DNA of 64,000 bases from Paraconexibacter algicola (GCF_003044185.1 NZ_PYYB01000001.1:1364001-1428000); one strand, 5' to 3'. Numbered from the stretch's first letter, positions 50,870-59,087 are shown. Translations and numbers: made by a program. Notes: a model not told the origin generated them from the sequence alone.

Positions 50870-51769
50870 TCAGGGGCCGAGCCCGTGCTCCAGCGCGCCC
50901 TTGACGGTCGCGTCGAGCGCGTTGATGCGGTGCAGCGCGAGCGCCTCCGCCGAGGCGAACCGGCGGCCCGGGGCGGCGTCCGGGCCGTGGTGGGTGAGCA
51001 CGCAGTGGGCGAGCGCGAGCCGCCGGCCCTCGTCGAGCCCGACCTGCGCCATCCGCGGCTCCAGCAGGCGCAGCCCGAGCTCGACGTGGCCGAGCAGGCG
51101 GCCCGCGTCGCTCAGCCCGATGTCCGCGCCGTAGGTGAACTCGCGAGTCTTGCCGAGGTCGTGGACGAGCGCGGCGCAGAGCAGCAGGTCGCTGTTCAGC
51201 CGCACGTGCAGCTGGCAGGTCTCGAGCGCCAGGGTGCCCACCGCGACCGTGTGCTCGAGGAGTCCGCCGAGGTAGGCGTGGTGGCCGCCGCGGGTACAGG
51301 GCGCGCGCCGCCACTGCGCGCGCAGCTCCGCGTCGCCCAGCAGCTGCTGCAGCAGCGCGCGGTAGCCCGTGTCGTGGACCTCGCCGGCGAGGTGCTCGAG
51401 GAAGCCATCGAGCTCGTCGAGGTCGCGGTAGGCGACCGGCAGGAAGCTCGCGGGGTCCGCGGCGTCGGCGGCGGCCCGCGCGATCCGGTGCACGTCGAGC
51501 TGCAGCTCGTCGCGGAACCGCTCGACGCGGCCCGTGACGCGCACGAGGTCGCCGCGGTCGAACCCGGCGGCGAGGCGGTCCGCGTCGCGGAACACGCGCC
51601 CGGGGATCGAGCCGCTGCGGTCGCGCAGCTCGAGCGCCAGGTACGGGGTCCCGGACTTCGCCAGCAGCCGGTCCTTGCGCGCGCAGGCGAGCACGAGGTC
51701 GATCGCGTCCCCGGGACGGAGGGTCGCGACGGTCTGCACCGGGGGCGCCGGCGTCTGCGGTTCGGCCAC
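50870..51769 (-). CDS. OB-fold / HD-domain 3'-5' exoribonuclease, YhaM-like
   Basis: 299 residues, close to YhaM (~314). N-terminal OB-fold domain (V-L-A-C-A-R-K-D-R, D-R-S-G-S-I-P-G-R-V-F), then an HD domain with G-G-L-L-E-H-T and C-A-A-L-V-H-D-L-G-K-T-R-E-F. YhaM trims RNA and single-stranded DNA 3' ends with Mn or Co. GTG 51769 is supported by a TACATG hexamer eight bases upstream on this strand. Confidence 0.85.
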   Translation of the reverse strand: MAEPQTPAPPVQTVATLRPGDAIDLVLACARKDRLLAKSGTPYLALELRDRSGSIPGRVFRDADRLAAGFDRGDLVRVTGRVERFRDELQLDVHRIARAAADAADPASFLPVAYRDLDELDGFLEHLAGEVHDTGYRALLQQLLGDAELRAQWRRAPCTRGGHHAYLGGLLEHTVAVGTLALETCQLHVRLNSDLLLCAALVHDLGKTREFTYGADIGLSDAGRLLGHVELGLRLLEPRMAQVGLDEGRRLALAHCVLTHHGPDAAPGRRFASAEALALHRINALDATVKGALEHGLGP

Positions 51770-51794
51770 GAACCCATCATGTACGGTGGATCGG
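51770..51794. promoter_or_regulatory. Back-to-back minimal promoters, YhaM-like / PAC2
   Basis: TACATG (minus, 51778-51783) is eight bases before GTG 51769; TACGGT (plus, 51782-51787) is seven bases before ATG 51795. They share two bases in a 25-bp gap. Confidence 0.5.
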
Positions 51795-52667
51795 ATGCAG
51801 TCCTTGCACTGGGAACAGCGTCCCGACGGTCTCCGCGCTCCCGCGCTGGTGTGCGCCTTCACGGGCTGGAACGACGCGGGTGACTCCGCGTCCGCGGCGC
51901 TGCAGTTCGTCGGCTCCTCGCTGCAGGCGACGCGCTTCGCGACGATCGACCCCGAGGAGTTCTTCGACTTCCAGGCGACGCGCCCGAAGGTCCGGATCCT
52001 CGACGGCCGCACGCGCGAGATCAGCTGGCCGGAGACCGAGTTCTACGCCGCCCGCGTGCCCCGCGCGCCCCGCGACCTCATCCTGCTGCAGGGCCCGGAG
52101 CCGTCGATGCGCTGGCGCACCTACTGCCAGCAGATCGTCGACCTGGCCGAGGCGATCGGCGTGCAGCTCGTCGTGACACTCGGGTCGCTGCTGGCCGACG
52201 TGCCGCACAGCGCGCCGGTGTCGATCACCGGCCTGGCGTCCGACGACGCGCTGATCGACCGGCTCGACCTGCGCGGCGCGTCCTACGAGGGACCGACCGG
52301 GATCACCGCGGTGCTGCACGACGCGTGCGCGGCGGCCGGGATCCCGTCGGCGTCGCTGTGGGCGAGCGTGCCCCACTACGTCGCGGCCGCCCCGAACCCG
52401 AAGGCGGCGCTGGCGCTGACCCGCAAGCTCGAGGGCCTCGTCGGCGTGTCCGTCGACGCGTCCGAGCTCGAGGAGGCCAGCGCCGACTACGAGCGCCAGG
52501 TCTCGCTGGCGGTCCAGAGCGACCCCGAGGTGCAGGCCTTCGTCGAGCGCCTGGAGCAGGCCGCCCAGGAGGAGGCGCAGGAGGTCGACCCGACGGTCCC
52601 GTCCGGCGACGTCCTCGCCCGCGAGTTCCAGCGCTTCCTGCGCCAGCGCGGCCCGGACGCCCAGTAG
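51795..52667 (+). CDS. PAC2-family protein (proteasome-assembly-chaperone-like)
   Basis: 290 residues. Typical PAC2 features: F-T-G-W-N-D-A-G near residue 22, G-P-E-P-S-M-R-W and L-G-S-L-L-A-D-V-P-H. Actinobacterial PAC2 proteins are conserved in genomes with proteasome or ClpP systems but the biochemical role is unsettled. No proteasome gene lies in the window. The C-terminus is acidic and probably flexible. Confidence 0.88.
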   Translation: MQSLHWEQRPDGLRAPALVCAFTGWNDAGDSASAALQFVGSSLQATRFATIDPEEFFDFQATRPKVRILDGRTREISWPETEFYAARVPRAPRDLILLQGPEPSMRWRTYCQQIVDLAEAIGVQLVVTLGSLLADVPHSAPVSITGLASDDALIDRLDLRGASYEGPTGITAVLHDACAAAGIPSASLWASVPHYVAAAPNPKAALALTRKLEGLVGVSVDASELEEASADYERQVSLAVQSDPEVQAFVERLEQAAQEEAQEVDPTVPSGDVLAREFQRFLRQRGPDAQ

Positions 52668-52723
52668 CCCGCCCCCGGGCCCCCGCCGCACCCGCGGGCG
52701 CCCCGGCCGCCCCCGCCGCCCCC

Positions 52724-52742
52724 GGGGCGGGGCGGGGCGGGG
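52724..52742 (+). other. G-quadruplex motif, four GGGG tracts with single-C loops
   Basis: GGGG-C-GGGG-C-GGGG-C-GGGG on the plus strand, filling the end of the 75-base gap between the convergent PAC2 and helicase stop codons. One-base loops give the most stable quadruplex class. It would form in the PAC2 transcript and in plus-strand DNA. Confidence 0.7.
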
Positions 52743-55700
52743 TCAGCGCTCCGCGGCGGGGCAGGCGATGCGGAAGTCGCACATCGAGCAGGCTGCGTAG
52801 CTGGGGGTCGGCTCGAAGTTCTGGCCGAGGATCTCGTCGGCGACCTCGAAGACCGTCTGGCGGATCCAGTCGGGATCGAGGGCCTCCTGCGGCACCTCGA
52901 TCTTCTCGTCGTCCAGGACGTAGTGGTAGGCCTGCGAGGAGGACTCGAGCTCCCACGCCTCGCGCGCGCCGACGGCGTACAGGGCGAGCTGCACGTCCTC
53001 GCGCAGCTGCGCCAGGGTGCGGGGGCGGCCGGTCTTGTAGTCGATCAGCTCGTGCGTGCCGTCCGGCTTGCGGTCCACCCGGTCGACACGGCCGCGCAGC
53101 ACGTGCGGGCCCATCCGGAACTGGAACCCGCGCTCGAACCACACCGGCTCCGTCGCCTCCGCGCGGAACCGCTCGACGTACCGGTGCAGGCTGTCGACCG
53201 CCTTGGCGCGCAGCTGCCGCTCCTGGTCGGTGTCGCCGAAGCCGCCGCGACGCCAGCCGGTCTCGAACAGGTCGAGCAGGCCGTCGAGCGTGCCCGCCAG
53301 CGGGCCCTCGTCCTGGTGGAAGCGCTCGAGGGCCTGGTGGACGAGGATGCCGAAGCGCTGGTTCATCGTCGGCTCCTGCGGGATGCGGAAGACGCGCGCG
53401 AACTTGTACTTCAGCGGGCACGAGCGGTACGTCTCGATGTCCGACGCGCTGAGCACGAGCCCCTCACCGCGCGTGGGCAGGAACGGCGCGAGCGACGGCT
53501 CCTCCCGGGCGGCGACCGCCGCGGCCCGGGCGCGCGCGTCCTGCTCGGCGCCGACGATGACGTCGTCGAGCGTCGAGGACAGGAAGACCTCGCGCTGCTG
53601 GGCGGTCGCGGCCTGCAGCACGCGCGCGTTCACGTCCGGGAGCGCGTCGGCGATCGACACGCCCGGCGGGCGGTCCATCAGCGCCGCGAGCTTCACCAGC
53701 TCGAGGTAGCGGACCGCGCCGTGCGCCACGTCGAGGTCGGTGTCCAGGCGCATCTCGCCGAGCATGCCGCCGATCTTCGGCACGCCCGCCAGCAGCTCGT
53801 CGCGCAGCTGCTGGAAGGTGGCGTGCAGCGCCTCGTCCGGGCCGAAGAGCTCCTCCTCGCGGTCCTCCCAGCCCGTGCCCAGCGCGGCGCGCGCCTCCTC
53901 CGCGAACGGGGACGGCGGCTGCCGCGCGCCGCGGTCCGAGGAGGCGGCGTAGGCGAGCACGAGCCCCTCCCGCGCCCGGGTCATCGCCACGTGCAGCAGG
54001 CGCCGCATCGCGGCCGCGTGCTCGGCCGGCGAGTCGACCGCCTCGGGCGCCCCCGGTGGGGGATCGACGACCGTGCGTCGCGCCCCGGGCATCCGCGAGG
54101 ACTGCAGGCCGAGCACGAAGACGCGGTCGACCTCCAGGCCCTTCGCGGCGTGCATCGCCAGCACGGCGACGCCGGCGCGGCCCGCGCCGCCCGCGGTGTG
54201 CTCGGCGGCCGCGGCCCGGTCCTCGTCGTCGAACAGGCCCGGGGCGCCCGCGTCGGCGACCGCGGACAGGTAGCGGGCGAAGTCGCGCGCCGACGCCTGC
54301 GGCGCCCGGCGCGTGTACGCGGCGGCCATCTCCCCGAGCCGGGCGAGCTGCACGAGCCGCTCGACGACGTCGGCCTGGGCGGCGAAGAGCTGCTGGCGGC
54401 GCAGCCCCAGGTGGTCGATCAGCCGGTGGACGAACAGGTCCGGCCGCGACGTGTCGATCGCCCCGGACGCGCTGCGGTACAGCCGCAGGAACCCCTGGAT
54501 GCGGTCGCGCGCCTCCGGCGGGATCTGCGGCGACTCGGTCGCGGCGTGCAGCGCGCCGACCATGTCGACCTTGCGCCGTCGGGCGATCTGCACGCACCGC
54601 GCGAGGTCGATGGCGCGCAGCTCGACCGGCGGCCGCGCCAACGCCCGGACCACGGCGCCCGCGTCGGAGGGATCGGCCAGCAGCCGCAGCCAGGCGAGCA
54701 CGTCCCGCACCTCGGCGCGCTGGAAGAACGCGGCCGCCCCGACCAGCCGGTACGGCACGGCGCGCTCGTCCATCGCGACCGCGACCGCCTGCCCCTCGCG
54801 GCGCACGCTGCGGACGATCACCGCGATGCGCTCGGGCGGCGTCCCGGCGCGGATCAGCCGCTCGACCTCGGCGGCGACGCCCTGCGCCTGCGCGCGCTCG
54901 TTGGCGCAGCGCCAGAACCGCACGCTGCCGCCCTCCGCCCCGACCAGCGGCTTGGACACGCGCCCGGGGATCGGCTCGACGACCGCGGCGGCCGCGCGCA
55001 GGATCCGGTCGCGGCCGCGGAAGACGCGGTCCAGCACGATCGTCTCGAGGTCGTGGTGGCGCGGCGACAGCGACGCGAGCGTGCGCCCGGCGCCGGACGC
55101 GCCGAGCCGGACGGCCTGGTCGTCGTCCCCGGCGACGACGAGCGCGGCGGGCGCGGCGCCGAGCAGCTCGACGAGCGCGACCTGGGCGGGCGGGAGGTCC
55201 TGGAACTCGTCGACGAGGACGTGCGGGCGCCGCGCGGCGACCCGCTCCCGGACCTCGGGGCGCGCGGCGAGCAGCGCGTGGGCGCGCAGCACGAGGTCGC
55301 CGGCGTCCAGCGGGTGCGCGGCGCTCTCGGCGAGCATCCGGTCATGGGCGCGGTAGAGCGCGGCGAACTCGCGCTCGCGGTCGGCGTGCGGGTCCTCGTC
55401 GGGGAGGGCGGCGGCCCACGCGGCGACGTCGTCGGCGCTGCGCAGCTCGTCCTTGCAGGCGTCGATGCGGGCGACGATCCGCGCGAGCACGTTGGCGGGG
55501 GTGCCGCCGAGGTCGTGGTGGCGCAGCGGCAGCTCGTCCATGCGCTCGAGCAGCATCGCCAGCCGGTCCGACGGGGTCGCGGGCAGCGCGAAGGGGTCGA
55601 CGCCCGCGGCGAGCGTCTCCTCGTGCAGGACCCGGGCCGCGAGGTCGGGGACGGTGTGGACGGCGAGCTCCTCGAACGGCCGGTCGCCGAGCGCGTGCTC

Positions 55701-55937
55701 GATCTGCAGCCGCAGCTCGTCCGCGCCGCCGGGCGTGAGGGTCAGCACGAGGATCTGCTCGGGCGCGACGCCCTCCGCGACGAGCGCGGCGAACCGCGCG
55801 ACGAGCGTGCGGGTCTTGCCGGTCCCGGCCCCGCCGACGATCCGCAGCGGCCGTGGCTCCCGGAACGTGACCGCGCGGCGCTGCGCGGGCGTGAGTCCGT
55901 CGGGCCCGGTCACGGTCGAGGGGGAGCGGAGGTCCAC
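52743..55937 (-). CDS. UvrD-type helicase fused to AddB-type Fe-S nuclease
   Basis: 1064 residues. SF1A helicase motifs: Walker A GGAGTGKT (35-42), motif II V-D-E-F-Q-D, Q-A-V-R-L-G, and motif V/VI A-M-H-A-A-K-G-L-E and H-V-A-M-T-R-A-R. The C-terminal PD-(D/E)XK nuclease has G-I-L-V-H-x2-L-E, G-R-V-D-R-V-D and I-D-Y-K-T-G. A cysteine before it (C-P-L-K-Y-K-F) and C-x2-C-x5-C at the end should hold a 4Fe-4S cluster, as in AddB and AdnB. A single chain thus carries a motor and a nuclease for double-strand break resection or repair; a partner subunit could lie elsewhere. GTG 55937 is six bases from TATCCT. Confidence 0.9.
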   Translation of the reverse strand: MDLRSPSTVTGPDGLTPAQRRAVTFREPRPLRIVGGAGTGKTRTLVARFAALVAEGVAPEQILVLTLTPGGADELRLQIEHALGDRPFEELAVHTVPDLAARVLHEETLAAGVDPFALPATPSDRLAMLLERMDELPLRHHDLGGTPANVLARIVARIDACKDELRSADDVAAWAAALPDEDPHADREREFAALYRAHDRMLAESAAHPLDAGDLVLRAHALLAARPEVRERVAARRPHVLVDEFQDLPPAQVALVELLGAAPAALVVAGDDDQAVRLGASGAGRTLASLSPRHHDLETIVLDRVFRGRDRILRAAAAVVEPIPGRVSKPLVGAEGGSVRFWRCANERAQAQGVAAEVERLIRAGTPPERIAVIVRSVRREGQAVAVAMDERAVPYRLVGAAAFFQRAEVRDVLAWLRLLADPSDAGAVVRALARPPVELRAIDLARCVQIARRRKVDMVGALHAATESPQIPPEARDRIQGFLRLYRSASGAIDTSRPDLFVHRLIDHLGLRRQQLFAAQADVVERLVQLARLGEMAAAYTRRAPQASARDFARYLSAVADAGAPGLFDDEDRAAAAEHTAGGAGRAGVAVLAMHAAKGLEVDRVFVLGLQSSRMPGARRTVVDPPPGAPEAVDSPAEHAAAMRRLLHVAMTRAREGLVLAYAASSDRGARQPPSPFAEEARAALGTGWEDREEELFGPDEALHATFQQLRDELLAGVPKIGGMLGEMRLDTDLDVAHGAVRYLELVKLAALMDRPPGVSIADALPDVNARVLQAATAQQREVFLSSTLDDVIVGAEQDARARAAAVAAREEPSLAPFLPTRGEGLVLSASDIETYRSCPLKYKFARVFRIPQEPTMNQRFGILVHQALERFHQDEGPLAGTLDGLLDLFETGWRRGGFGDTDQERQLRAKAVDSLHRYVERFRAEATEPVWFERGFQFRMGPHVLRGRVDRVDRKPDGTHELIDYKTGRPRTLAQLREDVQLALYAVGAREAWELESSSQAYHYVLDDEKIEVPQEALDPDWIRQTVFEVADEILGQNFEPTPSYAACSMCDFRIACPAAER

Positions 55938-55956
55938 CTGACTAGGATAGGAGCGA
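55938..55956. promoter_or_regulatory. Back-to-back minimal promoters, helicase / inositol-phosphatase-like
   Basis: TAGGATA (55943-55949) reads TAGGAT on the plus strand, eight bases before ATG 55957, and TATCCT on the minus strand, six bases before GTG 55937, within a 19-bp gap. AGGAG (55949-55953) is too close to the ATG to be a normal ribosome-binding site. Confidence 0.55.
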
Positions 55957-56826
55957 ATGCCCGCTCCGACCTCGCCAGTTCTCGAGCACGACTGGCTCGG
56001 CGCGTGCCGGCGGGCGCGCGAGGGACTGCAGGCCGTCCTGGTGGAGCATCCGACCAGCCGCGAGCGGGTCCTCGAGACCGGTGAGCGGGGCGAGGGCGGG
56101 GACCGCACGCTCGTCATCGACGCCGCGGCCGAGGACTGCGTCTTCGCCGAGCTCGAGCGCCTGCACGAGGCGGGCGCCCGCTTCACCGCGGTGAGCGAGG
56201 AGCGCGGCACCGTCGACTTCGGCGCCGGGGGCGGTCCGCCGTTCGTCGTCGTCGACCCGATCGACGGGTCGATGAACGCCAAGCGCGGCATGGCCCACCA
56301 CTCGATCTCGATCGCGGTCGCCGACGGGCCCACGATGGGCGACGTCGTCTTCGGCTACGTCTACGACCTGGGCCCGCGCGAGGAGTGGCACGCGGTCCGC
56401 GGCGAGGGCGCGTACCTCGACGGGGTGCGGATCGACGCCGCCCCGCCGGAGCGGCTGACCGAGGACGGCCGGCTCGAGCTCGTGGCGGTCGAGTCGGCGC
56501 ATCCGTGGTGGTTGCGCCAGTCCTCCGATGCGCTGCTGGAGCACGTCCACCGTATCCGGGCCATGGGCTCGATCGCGATCTCCATGTGCCAGGTGGCGCT
56601 GACGCGGGTCGACGGCATGGCGACGCTGTGGCGCTCGCGCGCGATGGACGCCGCCGCGGCCCAGCTGATCGTCCGCGAGAGCGGCGGCCTCGTCGCGTTC
56701 CCGGGCTTCGACGACCCGCTCGGGGCACCGGTCGCCGACCTCACCCCGATCGCCCCGGTGATCGCCGCGCGGAGCGCGGCGTCGCTGCGACGGCTCGCCG
56801 CGCTGCCGGCGACGGACGGCGACTGA
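55957..56826 (+). CDS. Inositol-monophosphatase-family phosphatase
   Basis: 289 residues. Metal site V-V-D100-P-I-D103-G-S, upstream S-E-E-R, and the C-terminal motif with Asp (R-A-M-D-A-A-A-A) in place of the usual W-D-x-A-A-G. The family includes inositol, fructose-1,6-bisphosphate, histidinol and PAP phosphatases; the substrate cannot be decided. Four bases separate it from the DUF2342 gene. Confidence 0.85.
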   Translation: MPAPTSPVLEHDWLGACRRAREGLQAVLVEHPTSRERVLETGERGEGGDRTLVIDAAAEDCVFAELERLHEAGARFTAVSEERGTVDFGAGGGPPFVVVDPIDGSMNAKRGMAHHSISIAVADGPTMGDVVFGYVYDLGPREEWHAVRGEGAYLDGVRIDAAPPERLTEDGRLELVAVESAHPWWLRQSSDALLEHVHRIRAMGSIAISMCQVALTRVDGMATLWRSRAMDAAAAQLIVRESGGLVAFPGFDDPLGAPVADLTPIAPVIAARSAASLRRLAALPATDGD

Positions 56827-56830
56827 CCCG

Positions 56831-57868
56831 ATGGCCCTCGATCGCGGGGTCGCAGCGGCCGTCGGCCGGGTCATGTGCGGGGAGGCGGGCCCGCCCGACG
56901 CCCCGCCGCCCGTCGACCTGATCGGCGTCTGCGACCGGGCCGCGGAGCGCATCAGCGCCTACACGGGCCTGGAGCCCCAGCGCGAGCTGCCGACCCCGGA
57001 GTGGATCGGTCGCGGCGAGTGGATCGACCTGAACGTCGACGCGCTCGCCCCCGCGATGGACGCGACCCTGCGCCGCTCGGGCGACTCGCTCGGGCCGCTC
57101 GGCGGGCTCGCCGGCGGGGTGGCGGGCGCGGTCGCCGGTGCGGAGGTCGGGGCGATGACCGGGCTACTCGCGCACCGCGTGATGGGCCAGGTGGAGCCGG
57201 GCCTGCTGCGCGACGACGACCCCGCGATGCGGATGGTGCTCGTCGCCCCGAACCTGACGATCGGCGCGGAGGCGATGGAGGTCGATCCGGCGGACTTCGT
57301 GCGCTGGGTCACCGTGCACGAGCTGACGCACGCCGTCCAGTTCACGGCGGTGCCGTGGCTGAAGCCGGAGATCGAGCGGCTCGTGCGCGAGCTGATGGGG
57401 TCGCTGGAGGTGCGCCTGGACGTCAAGGCGCTGCTGCGCATGCCGCGCCCGGCCGACCTCGCGTCGCTGATCGCGTTCGTCCGCAGCGGCGACCTCCTGT
57501 CCGCGGTCGCGGGCGAGGAGGGTCGCGAGCGGCTCGAGGCGGTGCAGGCGCTGATGAGCCTCGTCGAGGGCCACGCCGAGCACGTGATGGACGCCGTCGG
57601 CGGCGAGCTCGTGGGGGACCTCGCGAAGCTCCGCGGCGCGATGGACGAGCGGCGCGCGCTGCGCAGCTCGATGGTGCAGGCGTTCCTCGGCCGGATCCTC
57701 GGGCTCGACGCGAAGCTGCGCCAGTACGGGGACGGCAAGGCGTTCTGCGACGCGGTCGTCGTGGCCGCCGGCCCGGACGCCCTGCACCGGGCCTTCGCCG
57801 GGCCGGATCTGGCGCCGTCGCTGGCCGAGCTCGGCGATCCCGCCGGCTGGCTGGCCCGCACCGCCTGA
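56831..57868 (+). CDS. DUF2342 zinc-dependent metalloprotease-like protein
   Basis: 345 residues. Zincin signature T-V-H163-E164-L-T-H167-A-V-Q-F, with E-G-H-A-E-H further on as a probable third-ligand region. The family is widespread in actinobacteria (often labelled 'zinc-dependent metalloprotease' or 'F420 biosynthesis-associated') but has no proven substrate. A Gly/Ala-rich amphipathic stretch (about 88-115) could associate with membrane. Confidence 0.82.
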   Translation: MALDRGVAAAVGRVMCGEAGPPDAPPPVDLIGVCDRAAERISAYTGLEPQRELPTPEWIGRGEWIDLNVDALAPAMDATLRRSGDSLGPLGGLAGGVAGAVAGAEVGAMTGLLAHRVMGQVEPGLLRDDDPAMRMVLVAPNLTIGAEAMEVDPADFVRWVTVHELTHAVQFTAVPWLKPEIERLVRELMGSLEVRLDVKALLRMPRPADLASLIAFVRSGDLLSAVAGEEGRERLEAVQALMSLVEGHAEHVMDAVGGELVGDLAKLRGAMDERRALRSSMVQAFLGRILGLDAKLRQYGDGKAFCDAVVVAAGPDALHRAFAGPDLAPSLAELGDPAGWLARTA

Positions 57869-57931
57869 GCCCTCCGGGCTCCTCGGTCGTACCGCTCTGC
57901 GAGCCCCCGGACCGGCGGGGCCGGGCACCGT

Positions 57932-58016
57932 GTTCGTGCGAACGGCCGTTCCGGCTGTAACGCCGGTCGTTCGGAGGTTTACAAACAGGTGTTCGCAGGG
58001 TACGCTCCGTGCGAAC
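57932..58016 (+). promoter_or_regulatory. Promoter with array of GTTCG/CGAAC half-sites
   Basis: TTTACA (57978-57983) and TACGCT (58001-58006) are 17 bp apart, a standard -35/-10 pair. Around them are GTTCG or CGAAC half-sites at 57932, 57939, 57948 (GTTC), 57969, 57991 and 58012. GTTCGCA (57991-57997) and TGCGAAC (58010-58016) form an inverted repeat over the -10, and CGAAC-GGC-CGTTC at 57939-57951 has the GAAC-N4-GTTC layout of an actinobacterial LexA box. Unusually A+T-rich for the window. Confidence 0.55.
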
Positions 58017-58066
58017 GACTTAGAAGTAATAACCTTAAGTCGCCAGCAGAGGAAGCAGAGACCACC

Positions 58067-58849
58067 ATGGCCGAGACGAAGAGCACCCCCTCCACCTCCA
58101 CCACCGCCGCGAAGACCGCCGCCACGAAGCGGTCGACGGCCGCCAAGAAGGCCGCCGCGACCCGCGCGAAGAACGCCGCCGCCACGACGCGCAAGAGCGC
58201 GGCGACCCGCGCCACCACGAAGGCCAAGACCGCCGCGAAGTCCGAGGCCACCAAGGCTCGTACCGCCGCGAAGTCCGAGGCCGCCGAGGTCAAGGTCGAG
58301 GTCAAGACCACCGCCGAGACCGTCGCCGAGATCGCCGAGAAGGCCGTCCTCGTGCCCGTCGGCGCCGCCCTCATCGGCCGCGACAAGCTCGTCGCCACCG
58401 TCGAGGACCTCCGCTCCAGCTACGGCACGCGCGACGCGGCCGAGAAGGAGCTGAAGGCCCGCCAGAAGAAGCTCGAGACGCAGCTGAAGAAGTTCGAGCG
58501 TCGCGGCACGACCGCCCGCAAGAAGGTCGAGCGCGAGCTGAAGAAGACCCGCACCCAGGTCGAGCGCGAGCTGCGCCAGCGCCGCACCCGCCTCGAGCGC
58601 GAGGTCAAGAAGACCCGTACCCAGGCCGAGAAGGAGCTCTCCAAGCGGTTCGCGCCGTTCGAGAAGGAGCTGCAGGCCTTCCGCGCCGACCTCGAGAAGC
58701 AGGCGCAGGGCGTCTCCAAGGACCTGAAGGACATCTCCGCCCGCGCCGAGTTCGTGACCGCGCGCGTCGAGAACCTCGTGCAGACCGGCCGCACCGAGGC
58801 CGCGAAGGCGAGCAAGACCGTCCAGGAGCGCGTCGCCTCCCTCGTCTAG
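58067..58849 (+). CDS. Histone H1-like / phasin-like coiled-coil protein
   Basis: 260 residues in two parts. Residues about 1-80 are almost only Ala, Lys, Thr, Arg and Ser in repeated AATKRSTAAKKAA-type motifs, as in H1-like bacterial nucleoid proteins. Residues about 85-260 are a long charged coiled coil (many RELKKTRTQVERE-type heptads), with a short hydrophobic stretch (LVPVGAALIG) before it. The C-terminal part loosely recalls mycobacterial HBHA and phasins, but there the Lys-rich tail is at the other end. Possible roles are nucleoid binding, granule coating or adhesion. It has a consensus promoter and is followed by a very strong terminator, suggesting high expression. Confidence 0.8.
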   Translation: MAETKSTPSTSTTAAKTAATKRSTAAKKAAATRAKNAAATTRKSAATRATTKAKTAAKSEATKARTAAKSEAAEVKVEVKTTAETVAEIAEKAVLVPVGAALIGRDKLVATVEDLRSSYGTRDAAEKELKARQKKLETQLKKFERRGTTARKKVERELKKTRTQVERELRQRRTRLEREVKKTRTQAEKELSKRFAPFEKELQAFRADLEKQAQGVSKDLKDISARAEFVTARVENLVQTGRTEAAKASKTVQERVASLV

Positions 58850-58980
58850 TGATCGCGGGGGCGCCACGTCCCCGTACCCACCACGACTTCCCGCCGCGGG
58901 TCCGGAGAGGGCCCGCACCCGGCGGAAGATCTGGCGGCCTCATATCCCGCCGTCAGACGTAGCACCCTCTCCTCCCTCGG

Positions 58981-59012
58981 CGTCGGGCCTGGTCTTCGGA
59001 CCGGGCCCGACG
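58981..59012 (+). terminator. Terminator with 14-bp stem and UUCG tetraloop
   Basis: The arms 58981-58994 and 58999-59012 pair over 14 positions (one wobble) around C-TTCG-G, the exceptionally stable tetraloop, followed by TCTTGG. It separates the H1-like gene from mrp. Confidence 0.8.
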
Positions 59013-59075
59013 TCTTGGTGCGCCCGCTGCGGCGTCGGGCGCGCCACGCGCACCGAGGACCCGGCCGCACTTTGA

Positions 59076-59087
59076 GACAATGACGGC
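59076..59087 (+). promoter_or_regulatory. mrp promoter core (leaderless)
   Basis: GACAAT (59076-59081), preceded by TGA, is six bases before the mrp ATG. The nine bases TGAGACAAT are identical to those before ileS. Confidence 0.45.

Noticed and set aside
57932-57943. GTTCGTGCGAAC as a LexA box
   Set aside because: The half-sites are in the reverse order (GTTC first); only the neighbouring CGAAC...GTTC at 57939-57951 has the expected orientation.
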